Source: Acidimicrobiales bacterium (GTDB taxonomy: Bacteria > Actinomycetota > Acidimicrobiia > Acidimicrobiales > UBA8190). From it: 6,693 nt of DNA. The stretch is from the NCBI GenBank assembly GCA_030042575.1, contig JASHZK010000235.1:1-6693 (forward strand), written 5' to 3'. This document shows, in pieces, positions 1 through 4,981 of the stretch; the first letter of the stretch is position 1; each line of letters opens with the position of its first letter. A program made the translations under genes and the position numbers. Below the pieces are notes generated by a model. The model searched no databases and was not told the origin of the DNA. It was given only the letters and a program-made list of their open reading frames with translations.

Positions 1-434
1 GCCAGCGCCGCCAGCTGGTCCAGCAGCGAGACCCGGGCCGCCCCGCCCGGGTCACCGGCGCGCAGCAGCCGACCGGCCCGGTCGAGGGAGTCGGCCCCCA
101 CCCCCGCCACCTGCTCGGCCGCCGTGGCCAGGTCCCGCACGGAGTCGTACTGCCGGTCGACCACCGGGATCACCGCCAACGGTCCGAGCCACCACGAGCC
201 GAACTCGGCCCGGGCCGAGGCGAAGTCGCCGCGGGCCCGGCGCAGGAGCGCCACGGTCCGGGGAGAGGTGATGGCCGCTGTGGTCTCTTGGGCCTGGGCG
301 CTGCGCACCGCCCGGATCCCGTGATCGGCGTCGAGCAGGCCCCGGACCATGGTGAGGGCCACGGCGGCTCCCCAGACGACGACGAGCACGATCACGGCCA
401 GCAAGAGCCGACGACGGCGCCGGTGGGGTTTCAC
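1..434 (-). CDS. DUF4012-type membrane-anchored protein, N-terminal part (3' end outside window)
   Basis: The frame opens at GTG 434 and stays open to the window edge, giving 144 codons. An in-frame TGA at 446-444 lies just upstream, and the only start in between is a poor CTG, so GTG 434 is the likely start; no clear Shine-Dalgarno site is visible. The product begins VKPHRRRRR, then a single hydrophobic helix at about residues 10-28 (LLLAVIVLVVVWGAAVALT). This positive-inside anchor puts the rest of the protein outside the membrane. Next comes an amphipathic, Ala/Arg-rich helical stretch with a WLGPLAVIPVVDRQYDSV segment at about residues 81-98. A small hydrophobic 'P-lxxlPvvgrQ' patch after a helical repeat is how I recognise DUF4012 proteins, which are usually several hundred residues long, so most of this gene is missing. 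The gene starts 13 bases after the glycosyltransferase stop, so the two are probably co-transcribed. The biochemical role of the family is unknown to me; its usual context is polysaccharide clusters. An alternative ATG at 350 would lose the anchor. Confidence 0.72.
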   Translation of the reverse strand, partial: MKPHRRRRRLLLAVIVLVVVWGAAVALTMVRGLLDADHGIRAVRSAQAQETTAAITSPRTVALLRRARGDFASARAEFGSWWLGPLAVIPVVDRQYDSVRDLATAAEQVAGVGADSLDRAGRLLRAGDPGGAARVSLLDQLAAL

Positions 435-447
435 CCACCACAGTCAA

Positions 448-1611
448 CTAGGAAGCAGCGAGCTCCGTGGATCCACCCGCCACGGAACCGGCGTCGGCCT
501 TGACGCCGGCCAGCGCGGCGGCGACCTGCTCGCGCAACCGGGCGCTGAAGCTGGCCGGGCTGTAGCGCTCGGCGCGGTGGGCGATGGCGACGGGGTCGTA
601 GGCGCCGGCGTCGAACCGGCGCAGGGCCGCCGCCACCTCGTCGAGCGCCAGGTGATCGATGAACGTCCCGTTCAGCCCCTCGACGATCGATTCGACGTAG
701 CCGCCGCGACGCAGGGCCAGGGTGGGCTTGCCGAAAGCGTGGCCCTCCACCGGTGTCAGCCCGAAGTCCTCGAAGGCAACGGCGAGCACCCCCTGACACC
801 GCCGGTACAGCCAGCGCAGCCGGGCGTCGTCCACTGCTCCCACCGCCACGACGTGGGCCGGGCGTTCCCGGGTCGAGGGGTCGGCACCCACCACCACGAG
901 GGGTCGGCGCGCCCGTCGAGCGGCCTCCATGGCCACGGCGACGTGCTTGTAGCGCCGGCTCCTGGCCACGAGCAACATGAAGTCCTCGGGCACGCCGGCC
1001 ACCGCGGCCTCGGGACCGCCGGGCCCGATGCCGTAGGGGGGATGGACGACGACCGGCTCGATGCCATAGGCGCTGCGCACCCGCTCGGCCACGACCTGGG
1101 AGTTGACGAGGTAGCGGGTCGCCGATCGGGCGCCGGCCAGGTCGTGGCGGCGCAGCCTGCTGCCGAACAGGGCCAACGCCATGCGTTCCACCCCGAGCCG
1201 CCGGCGCAGGTAGTCGCGCTCCTGGAACAGCCACCGGGGCGGGTTGTGGCAGTAGACGACTTTGGGCACGTCGGTGCGGACCTGGTGGGCGAAGCCGCTG
1301 GAGCTGCACACCACGACGTCGACGTCGTGGACCTCGGCGCGCCGGAAGGCGGCTCCGTACAGTGCCAGGCCCAACCGGTAATCGCGTTCGAGCAGCACCC
1401 TGCTGTGCAACGGCAACGTCTCGACGTGGTAGTGGCCGAACTCGGCGAAGGTCTTGGCCGGGTTGTACACGCTGGTGAGCAGCCGGCAGTCCGCAAAGGC
1501 GCCCAGCATGGCCAGCACCACCCGCTCGGCGCCGCCACGGGCGGCCAGGTAGTCGTGCACGACGACCACCCGTGCCGTCTGACCGTCCACCGGGGAGGCG
1601 ACGGTGCTCAC
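448..1611 (-). CDS. GT4-type (GT-B fold) glycosyltransferase
   Basis: A complete 387-residue cytoplasmic glycosyltransferase, normal length for GT4. The N-terminal half opens with VVVVHDYLAARGGAERV (about residues 15-31), the nucleotide-fold strand plus glycine-rich acceptor loop typical of WbaZ-like family-4 enzymes. It continues with VVCSSSGFAHQVR (100-112) and VVYCHNPPRWLF (118-129), also typical of that group. The C-terminal half has LLVARSRRYKHVAVAMEA (213-230), with the basic residues that contact the nucleotide-sugar phosphates. It also has the E-x7-E motif EDFGLTPVE (281-289) followed by GHAFGKPTLA, which binds the donor. It probably adds a hexose from a nucleotide sugar to a lipid-linked glycan; donor and acceptor cannot be told from sequence. 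The GTG start at 1611 has only a weak AGG upstream, but it leaves a natural short leader before the first beta strand. It ends with TAG, 13 bases before the DUF4012 gene, and is divergent from the sugar transferase gene. Confidence 0.9.
   Translation of the reverse strand: MSTVASPVDGQTARVVVVHDYLAARGGAERVVLAMLGAFADCRLLTSVYNPAKTFAEFGHYHVETLPLHSRVLLERDYRLGLALYGAAFRRAEVHDVDVVVCSSSGFAHQVRTDVPKVVYCHNPPRWLFQERDYLRRRLGVERMALALFGSRLRRHDLAGARSATRYLVNSQVVAERVRSAYGIEPVVVHPPYGIGPGGPEAAVAGVPEDFMLLVARSRRYKHVAVAMEAARRARRPLVVVGADPSTRERPAHVVAVGAVDDARLRWLYRRCQGVLAVAFEDFGLTPVEGHAFGKPTLALRRGGYVESIVEGLNGTFIDHLALDEVAAALRRFDAGAYDPVAIAHRAERYSPASFSARLREQVAAALAGVKADAGSVAGGSTELAAS
1311..1330. repeat. 20-bp perfect palindrome inside the GT4 gene
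   Basis: Bases 1311-1320 (CCACGACGTC) are the exact reverse complement of 1321-1330. The palindrome encodes the HDVDVV stretch around residues 95-100 of the glycosyltransferase. Alternating GAC and GTC codons produce it naturally, so codon choice is the simplest explanation, although the length of perfect symmetry is notable. Confidence 0.9.
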
Positions 1612-1718
1612 GCTGCGCCTGATCCCACGAGCCTCGAACTCCTGTTTCGGTGCTCCGACCCGGCCGGGACCCCCGGGGCGGTCAGGGCCCGGCCACGCCC
1701 GAGATCGTCAATCCTCCA

Positions 1719-1799
1719 CCAAAGCGGGCCAGAAAGGCACACTACGGAGCGACGGGGTCGTACGACAGGGACGAATTGCCTGTTCCCGCACCGCTTTGG
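1719..1799. repeat. 9-bp inverted repeat in the GT4 leader
   Basis: CCAAAGCGG at 1719-1727 is the exact reverse complement of CCGCTTTGG at 1791-1799, 63 bases away. In a minus-strand transcript the arms could close a multi-hairpin domain enclosing the 1757-1766 palindrome and a small stem (ACAGG 1765-1769 with CCTGT 1779-1783). The 1757-1766 palindrome and the small stem share bases, so they cannot both form. Confidence 0.5.
1757..1766. promoter_or_regulatory. Perfect 10-bp palindrome GTCGTACGAC, operator-like
   Basis: The ten bases are fully self-complementary and lie about 145 bases upstream of the GT4 start. Palindromes this short occur by chance in GC-rich DNA, so a protein-binding role is only a possibility suggested by location. 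Confidence 0.25.
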
Positions 1800-1818
1800 G
1801 CGCCTGTTACCACGATTT

Positions 1819-1834
1819 GCGGTCAAACGACCGC
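1819..1834. promoter_or_regulatory. Dyad GCGGTC-N4-GACCGC
   Basis: A perfect 6-bp inverted repeat with an AAAC spacer (GCGGTC 1819-1824, GACCGC 1829-1834). It could be an operator half-site pair or an RNA hairpin. No T-run follows on either strand, so it is not a standard terminator. It ends 12 bases before the larger AT-rich dyad at 1847-1871, and the pair may form one regulatory site. Confidence 0.35.
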
Positions 1835-1846
1835 CTGATGAACCCA

Positions 1847-1871
1847 TTATTCCCACGCAACGTGATAATAA
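1847..1871. promoter_or_regulatory. 25-bp AT-rich dyad, candidate operator
   Basis: The bases read TTAT-N3-CACG-N3-CGTG-N3-ATAA, symmetric about position 1859, with all eight specified positions matching in each half (half-site CGTG-N3-ATAA). It is the most AT-rich spot in a very GC-rich window and sits near the middle of the divergent region, where a regulator could control both directions. The central part could also fold as a CACG/CGTG hairpin with a CAA loop. I cannot assign it to a known regulator family. Confidence 0.45.
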
Positions 1872-1911
1872 GCCCCTGGGAGGCTCCGGTGGGGAGGTGG
1901 CAGCCGACCGC

Positions 1912-1928
1912 AGCCCGGTGAACGGGCT
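1912..1928 (+). promoter_or_regulatory. Leader hairpin AGCCCG-GTGAA-CGGGCT
   Basis: A perfect 6-bp stem (1912-1917 with 1923-1928) and a five-base loop, followed by CTTTGG rather than a T-run. It is the first of the hairpins running towards the sugar transferase start and could belong to a structured 5' leader. Confidence 0.35.
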
Positions 1929-1969
1929 CTTTGGTGGCCGGATTCACGTCCACCGCCTGCCGGGCGGCC

Positions 1970-2000
1970 GGGAGCCCCCCGTCGGAGGAGGCCGGCTCCC
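1970..2000 (+). promoter_or_regulatory. Leader hairpin with 7-bp stem
   Basis: GGGAGCC at 1970-1976 pairs exactly with GGCTCCC at 1994-2000, enclosing a 17-base loop. A smaller stem (CCGCC 1953-1957 with GGCGG 1963-1967) lies just upstream. Both are GC-rich, so some of this may be chance. Confidence 0.35.
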
Positions 2001-2010
2001 CCCCGCCGCC

Positions 2011-2050
2011 AGGGCCGATGGTCCTGAGATCATTAGGGACTTTCGGCCCT
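2011..2050 (+). promoter_or_regulatory. Long two-tier hairpin in the sugar transferase leader
   Basis: AGGGCCGA at 2011-2018 pairs exactly with TCGGCCCT at 2043-2050. Inside, after a 2x2 internal loop (TG against TT), GTCCT at 2021-2025 pairs with GGGAC at 2036-2040, one pair being a wobble, leaving a ten-base AT-rich loop. The whole element is 40 bases and ends 70 bases before the start codon. TGTCCG at 2050-2055 can next pair with CGGACA at 2070-2075, and AGGCG at 2089-2093 with CGCCT at 2101-2105 just before the Shine-Dalgarno site. No T-run follows the long hairpin. A regulatory leader RNA is the inference. Confidence 0.45.
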
Positions 2051-2109
2051 GTCCGTCACGTTGTGTGGTCGGACACCATTAGTGCTCTAGGCGGCGGGGA
2101 CGCCTGGGC

Positions 2110-2115
2110 GGAGGG
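2110..2115 (+). promoter_or_regulatory. Ribosome binding site GGAGGG of the sugar transferase gene
   Basis: A strong Shine-Dalgarno sequence five bases before ATG 2121. It fixes this start and is among the best in the window. Confidence 0.85.
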
Positions 2116-2120
2116 TACGA

Positions 2121-3647
2121 ATGGAGCTAGAGGCACCAGCCTCGGGGGTGCGGACTGACCCCCTCGTCCTTTTGCGCGGGCAATTGGCCCCCGTGGTGAC
2201 GCCGTTCCCGGCCGAGGACGTCACCCTGCCCGCCCCGAAGCTCGAGCTCATGTCCGGCTTCCCGGGCCTGGCCGGCCGGCGGTCGGGCCTGGCCGCCCTG
2301 GCCGCGGACACCCTGGCCATCGCCCTGGCCATCGCCCTGGCCGCCGGGGCCGAACACTTCTTGCACCCCAGGCTGGCCGTCTTCTCCCTTCCGGGGTCGA
2401 TCCTGCGGCTGCTCGTGACGCTGCCGCTCTTGGTGGCCGCCGTGTCGTCCACCCGGGCGCGCCCGATGCTCAGGACGACGCTCGGCCGCCAGCTGGGCAA
2501 GGTGGGCCCGGCGCTGGCCGCCGGCGCCGTGCTCAGCATGGTGGCCTGGCGCCTGGCCAACGCCGCCGGCCTGAGCTGGCCGTTGCCCACCGACACCCTG
2601 CTGGTCCTGTGGGCCGCCGCCTCGGTCACTCTGACCACGGCGCGCACCATGCTGCCGGTCACCGGGAGGCCGCGCAGCAGCCGGCCCCGGCGGGTGGCGG
2701 TGCTGGGCAGCGGGGCGGTGGCCACTCGGGTGGCCGAGCGTTTGACCGAGGAAGGCGGTGTCGAGGTCGTCGGCTTCGTCGACGACGACCCCATGGACCT
2801 CGACTCCTGGATCGGCAAGCTGGCCGACCTCGGTGACATCTGCGAGCTCGAAGGCATCGACCACGTCGTGGTGGGCTTCAGCCGGGCGTCGGCCGAAGAG
2901 CTCATCGAGGCCCTGCGCCCCGTGCAGGGCAAGGTGACCATCACGGTGGTGCCGCGCCTGTTCGACCTGCTGCCCACCACGGCGGTGATCGACGACCTCG
3001 GTGCCGGACTGACCGGCATCTCGGTGGTCCCCGGCGCACTGGGGAACGGGCCCCGCATGGCCAAACGGACCATCGACGTGGTGGGAGCGGCGGCGGCCCT
3101 GGTGGTGTCGAGCCCGCTCTTGGTCCTGGTGGCCCTGGCCGTCAAGCTCACCTCGGTGGGACCGGTGCTGTTCCGCCAAGAGCGCATCGGGCGCGACGGC
3201 CAACCGTTCCGCATGGTGAAGTTCCGCTCGATGTCCGTGGAGCACGCCGCCCGCCACCCCTCCACCCTGGCCGGCCCGGTCGCCACCGGGCCGTTCCCCA
3301 AGCTCACCGACGACCCGCGGGTGACCAGGGTGGGTCGCGTCATCCGGCGCTTCAGCATCGACGAGCTGCCCCAGCTGTGGAACGTGCTCAAGGGTGAGAT
3401 GTCCCTCGTGGGACCTCGCCCGTTCATCCCCGACGACTCGGCCCGGATCGAGGGCTGGGCCGAGCGCCGCTACGGCGTGCGCCCGGGCATCACCGGCCTG
3501 TGGCAGGTCTCCGGTCGCAACGAGCTGACCTTCGAGGAGATGTGCCGGCTCGACGGCCTGTACGTGGCGAGCTGGTCGGTGGGACTGGACCTGCGCATCC
3601 TGCTCGGCACCTTGCGGGCCGTGGTGCGTCGTACCGGCGCCTACTGA
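2121..3647 (+). CDS. Polyprenyl-phosphate sugar-1-phosphate transferase (WcaJ/WbaP-like)
   Basis: A complete 508-residue membrane enzyme of the initiating glycosylphosphotransferase type. It would transfer a sugar-1-phosphate from a nucleotide sugar to undecaprenyl phosphate, the first step of polysaccharide assembly, at the inner face of the membrane. The order seen is: a cytoplasmic N-terminus of about 50 residues; four likely membrane helices (about 55-77, 91-109, 128-150, 157-174); a Rossmann-like domain starting RRVAVLGSGAVATRVAERL (190-208) and VEVVGFVDDDP (214-224); then the catalytic bacterial sugar transferase domain from AKRTIDVVGAA (314). That domain has a hydrophobic membrane-entry helix (about 317-341), FRQERIGRDGQPFRMVKFRSM (351-371), the Asp-Glu pair D414-E415 in FSIDELPQLWNVLKGEMSLVGPRP, and RPGITGLWQVSGR (454-466). 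Length and order match the five-helix PHPT family. ATG 2121 follows GGAGGG. The sugar used is not readable from sequence. The gene converges on the GT87 gene with 3 bases between the stops. Confidence 0.95.
   Translation: MELEAPASGVRTDPLVLLRGQLAPVVTPFPAEDVTLPAPKLELMSGFPGLAGRRSGLAALAADTLAIALAIALAAGAEHFLHPRLAVFSLPGSILRLLVTLPLLVAAVSSTRARPMLRTTLGRQLGKVGPALAAGAVLSMVAWRLANAAGLSWPLPTDTLLVLWAAASVTLTTARTMLPVTGRPRSSRPRRVAVLGSGAVATRVAERLTEEGGVEVVGFVDDDPMDLDSWIGKLADLGDICELEGIDHVVVGFSRASAEELIEALRPVQGKVTITVVPRLFDLLPTTAVIDDLGAGLTGISVVPGALGNGPRMAKRTIDVVGAAAALVVSSPLLVLVALAVKLTSVGPVLFRQERIGRDGQPFRMVKFRSMSVEHAARHPSTLAGPVATGPFPKLTDDPRVTRVGRVIRRFSIDELPQLWNVLKGEMSLVGPRPFIPDDSARIEGWAERRYGVRPGITGLWQVSGRNELTFEEMCRLDGLYVASWSVGLDLRILLGTLRAVVRRTGAY
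2313..2342 (+). repeat. 12-bp tandem repeat inside the sugar transferase gene
   Basis: CTGGCCATCGCC occurs twice in tandem (2313-2324 and 2325-2336), followed by a half copy CTGGCC (2337-2342). It encodes LAIALAIALA in the first membrane helix. The unit is a multiple of three, so copy-number change would lengthen or shorten the helix by four residues without a frameshift. Confidence 0.85.
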
Positions 3648-3650
3648 GCA

Positions 3651-4856
3651 TCACCGGGGTTCTCCGCTCGGGTCGAAGTCGAGGGGACCCGACTCCAGCA
3701 CTGACCCGGCCACAACAGCCAGGAGCCCGCACGTGGCCAGGCCCACGCAGATCCTGACGGGCGGGAGTCCGCTGACCAGAAACGGAAAGAGCGGGAACAC
3801 AAGTGCCAACGACACTCCCGCCTGGACCAGGCGAGCGGCAAGGCTGCTCCGACCCAAGGTGGCGAACAGAACGGGCAGGAGCAGCACGGCGTAGTAGGCC
3901 CAGGCGAACGAGAAGCACAGGCACATGGCCACGAAGAGGGGCGTCGAGATCCACAGGGCTCGGCCAGCAGGACCCGCCGTGGCCGGGTACCGCCATCCTC
4001 GGTGAGCGGCGAGCAGGCTGACCACGGCCACGATGCAGGCCAGCGCAATGGAGACACCCAGCGGGACGTGAAGCACGTTGCGGTCGATGCCGTAGATGGA
4101 GACGTTGAGAACGGCACCGTTGTTGTGCTGGCTGAAGGTGGCCAGCACTTCGTGGGCGAAGCCGGCGGCGTGGCCGCTGTAGAGCATGACCAGGACCGTG
4201 AGGACGATGGGGATGGCCACCGACGCCGCCACCGCTCGCCAATGCCGGGCCAGCACCAGGACCACCACGAAGGGCAGGAGCAGGGGTTTGACCGTGAGAG
4301 AGATGCCCAGGACCACCCCGGCGGCCAGTGGGCGCTCGCCCTCCAACAGGACCAGAAATGCCACGGCCAGCGGCAGCAGGACGAGAGTCAGGTTCTCGTA
4401 GTTGGAGACGATGCCGACCTGGCCGCCGATGGCGACGAGGAAGGCCACCAGGGCCACCCTCCGGTCCCCCAGCGGTCTCTTCGTCATCCGGGACATCGTC
4501 CAAAAGGCGTAGACCATGCCGCCCAGCTCGAGCCCGTACACGACGAGGCGGGCGAACTTGAGGGGGATGGCGGCCAGGGGCGCCACGAACACCAGGCAAC
4601 CGGGGAGATAGACGAAGGCATTCCAGTGTGTGCGGTGATGGAGCAAGGCCCGCGCCGCCGCCCATGCCGGCTCGAAATCGAGCCCGAAGTAGCCTCGGCG
4701 GTAGTACTGGACCAGGTCCACCAGCGCCAGCACGGCAACCACCATCCACACCCCCCGGGCTACGGGGTCCGCCTGGCGCAGCTCCTCCACCGCCTGACCG
4801 AGCGCGTGGCGTAGCCGATCCAGACCCACCCTCGTGCGAGTGGTGACGGTGCTCAT
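3651..4856 (-). CDS. GT87/DUF2029-like polytopic glycosyltransferase (GT-C fold)
   Basis: A 401-residue membrane protein with roughly eleven or twelve hydrophobic helices after a polar N-terminus of about 34 residues. Family features are FGLDFEPAWAAARALL (57-72), where the Asp in the first outer loop (D60) is the expected catalytic base. FVYLPGCLVFVAPLAAIPLKFARLVVYGLE (81-110) follows and resembles the 'YpP...l..Pla.lP' region of GT87. VVLGISLTVKPLLLPFVVVLVLARHWRA (181-208) has the conserved K-x-x-P-like segment. Known GT87 members such as mycobacterial PimE use a polyprenyl-phosphate mannose donor outside the membrane; the donor here is inference. ATG 4856 is chosen because GAAGGA lies five bases upstream. 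The gene stands 125 bases after the ATP-grasp gene, with hairpins between them. Its stop (3651-3653) is 3 bases from the stop of the converging sugar transferase gene. By eye its base composition is less extreme than that of the genes to its left. Confidence 0.85.
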   Translation of the reverse strand: MSTVTTRTRVGLDRLRHALGQAVEELRQADPVARGVWMVVAVLALVDLVQYYRRGYFGLDFEPAWAAARALLHHRTHWNAFVYLPGCLVFVAPLAAIPLKFARLVVYGLELGGMVYAFWTMSRMTKRPLGDRRVALVAFLVAIGGQVGIVSNYENLTLVLLPLAVAFLVLLEGERPLAAGVVLGISLTVKPLLLPFVVVLVLARHWRAVAASVAIPIVLTVLVMLYSGHAAGFAHEVLATFSQHNNGAVLNVSIYGIDRNVLHVPLGVSIALACIVAVVSLLAAHRGWRYPATAGPAGRALWISTPLFVAMCLCFSFAWAYYAVLLLPVLFATLGRSSLAARLVQAGVSLALVFPLFPFLVSGLPPVRICVGLATCGLLAVVAGSVLESGPLDFDPSGEPR

Positions 4857-4862
4857 GGCATT

Positions 4863-4926
4863 CCTTCTTGACCCTCGGCGTCGAGCCCATGGGGCCAGCG
4901 CCCAAGAAGGCCGGAGCCCGGCCCTC
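4863..4926 (-). promoter_or_regulatory. Alternating hairpins that could sequester the GT87 ribosome binding site
   Basis: On the minus-strand transcript, GAGGGCCGG (4926-4918) pairs with CCGGCCTTC (4914-4906) across a GCT loop: nine pairs, one wobble. The 3' arm overlaps by five bases a second element, CCTTCTTG (4910-4903). That element is the exact complement of CAAGAAGG (4870-4863), the Shine-Dalgarno region of the GT87 gene. The first hairpin therefore frees the ribosome site and the second hides it. A further GGCG/CGCC pair (4902-4899 with 4880-4877) sits inside the second stem. The base pairing is read directly from the sequence; a switching function is inference. The first hairpin is followed by TTGGGC, too few T residues for a confident terminator. 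Confidence 0.5.
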
Positions 4927-4955
4927 GTGCAAATTTACCGGTGATGGCGACGTTA

Positions 4956-4980
4956 CGTCCGGGGCCACCGTTCCCGGACG
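4956..4980 (-). terminator. Hairpin directly after the ATP-grasp stop, possible terminator or processing stem
   Basis: CGTCCGGG at 4956-4963 pairs exactly with CCCGGACG at 4973-4980, eight pairs around a nine-base loop, beginning one base after the TAG stop (4982-4984) in the direction of transcription. No T-run follows, so if it terminates it would be of the U-poor kind often suggested for high-GC bacteria. It could instead stabilise the 3' end of the message. Confidence 0.4.
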
Positions 4981-4981
4981 G

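Larger units (their letters stand above)
1612..2120. promoter_or_regulatory. Divergent intergenic region of 509 bases, probable promoters and structured leaders
   Basis: This stretch separates the divergent starts of the GT4 gene (GTG 1611, minus) and the sugar transferase gene (ATG 2121, plus). I see no convincing protein gene in it: the open frames have poor third-position GC and no family resemblance. Promoters for both directions must lie here or nearby, but I found no good -35/-10 pair. The weak candidate GATAAT at 1864-1869 has no -35 match at normal spacing. The region is locally AT-richer around 1800-1875 and contains several dyads and hairpins listed separately: 1719-1799, 1757-1766, 1819-1834, 1847-1871, 1912-1928, 1970-2000, 2011-2050, 2050-2075 and 2089-2105. 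Regulation of both transcription units from this region is inference from the divergent layout. Confidence 0.75.

Noticed and set aside
52..447. A minus-strand frame starting TTG 447 and ending at 52.
   Set aside because: It is Arg/Pro/Gly-rich and a shadow of the DUF4012 frame, which has a proper membrane anchor and family-like segments.
1835..1841. CTGATGA, the first core block of a hammerhead ribozyme, next to a hairpin.
   Set aside because: No GAAA block or cleavage-site stem follows at the needed distance.
1608..1856. An 82-codon minus-strand frame whose TGA overlaps the GT4 GTG start in a GTGA arrangement.
   Set aside because: The overlap looks like translational coupling, but the codons have low third-position GC, there is no Shine-Dalgarno site and no family resemblance. 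It covers the dyad-rich leader, so it is probably non-coding.
1864..1869. GATAAT as a plus-strand -10 box.
   Set aside because: There is no -35-like hexamer 16-18 bases upstream, and the bases are part of the AT-rich dyad.
1819..1911. Weak resemblance to a cyclic-di-GMP (GEMM) riboswitch: CAAAC, ACGCAA and GGTGGCAGCCG blocks in order.
   Set aside because: The spacing and the paired regions do not fit the known fold. A covariance-model search would settle it.
349..2082. A 577-codon plus-strand open frame antisense to the GT4 gene.
   Set aside because: Long antisense frames are expected in very GC-rich DNA. Its translation is His/Gly/Val-rich with no domain, and it runs through the whole intergenic region.
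2087..3427. Long minus-strand frames antisense to the sugar transferase gene.
   Set aside because: They are low-complexity translations rich in Ser/Arg/Pro or His/Gly; the plus-strand frame has clear catalytic motifs.
4932..4937. TAAATT on the minus strand as a -10 box for the GT87 gene.
   Set aside because: It has four of six matches and no recognisable -35 at normal spacing; too weak to list as a promoter.
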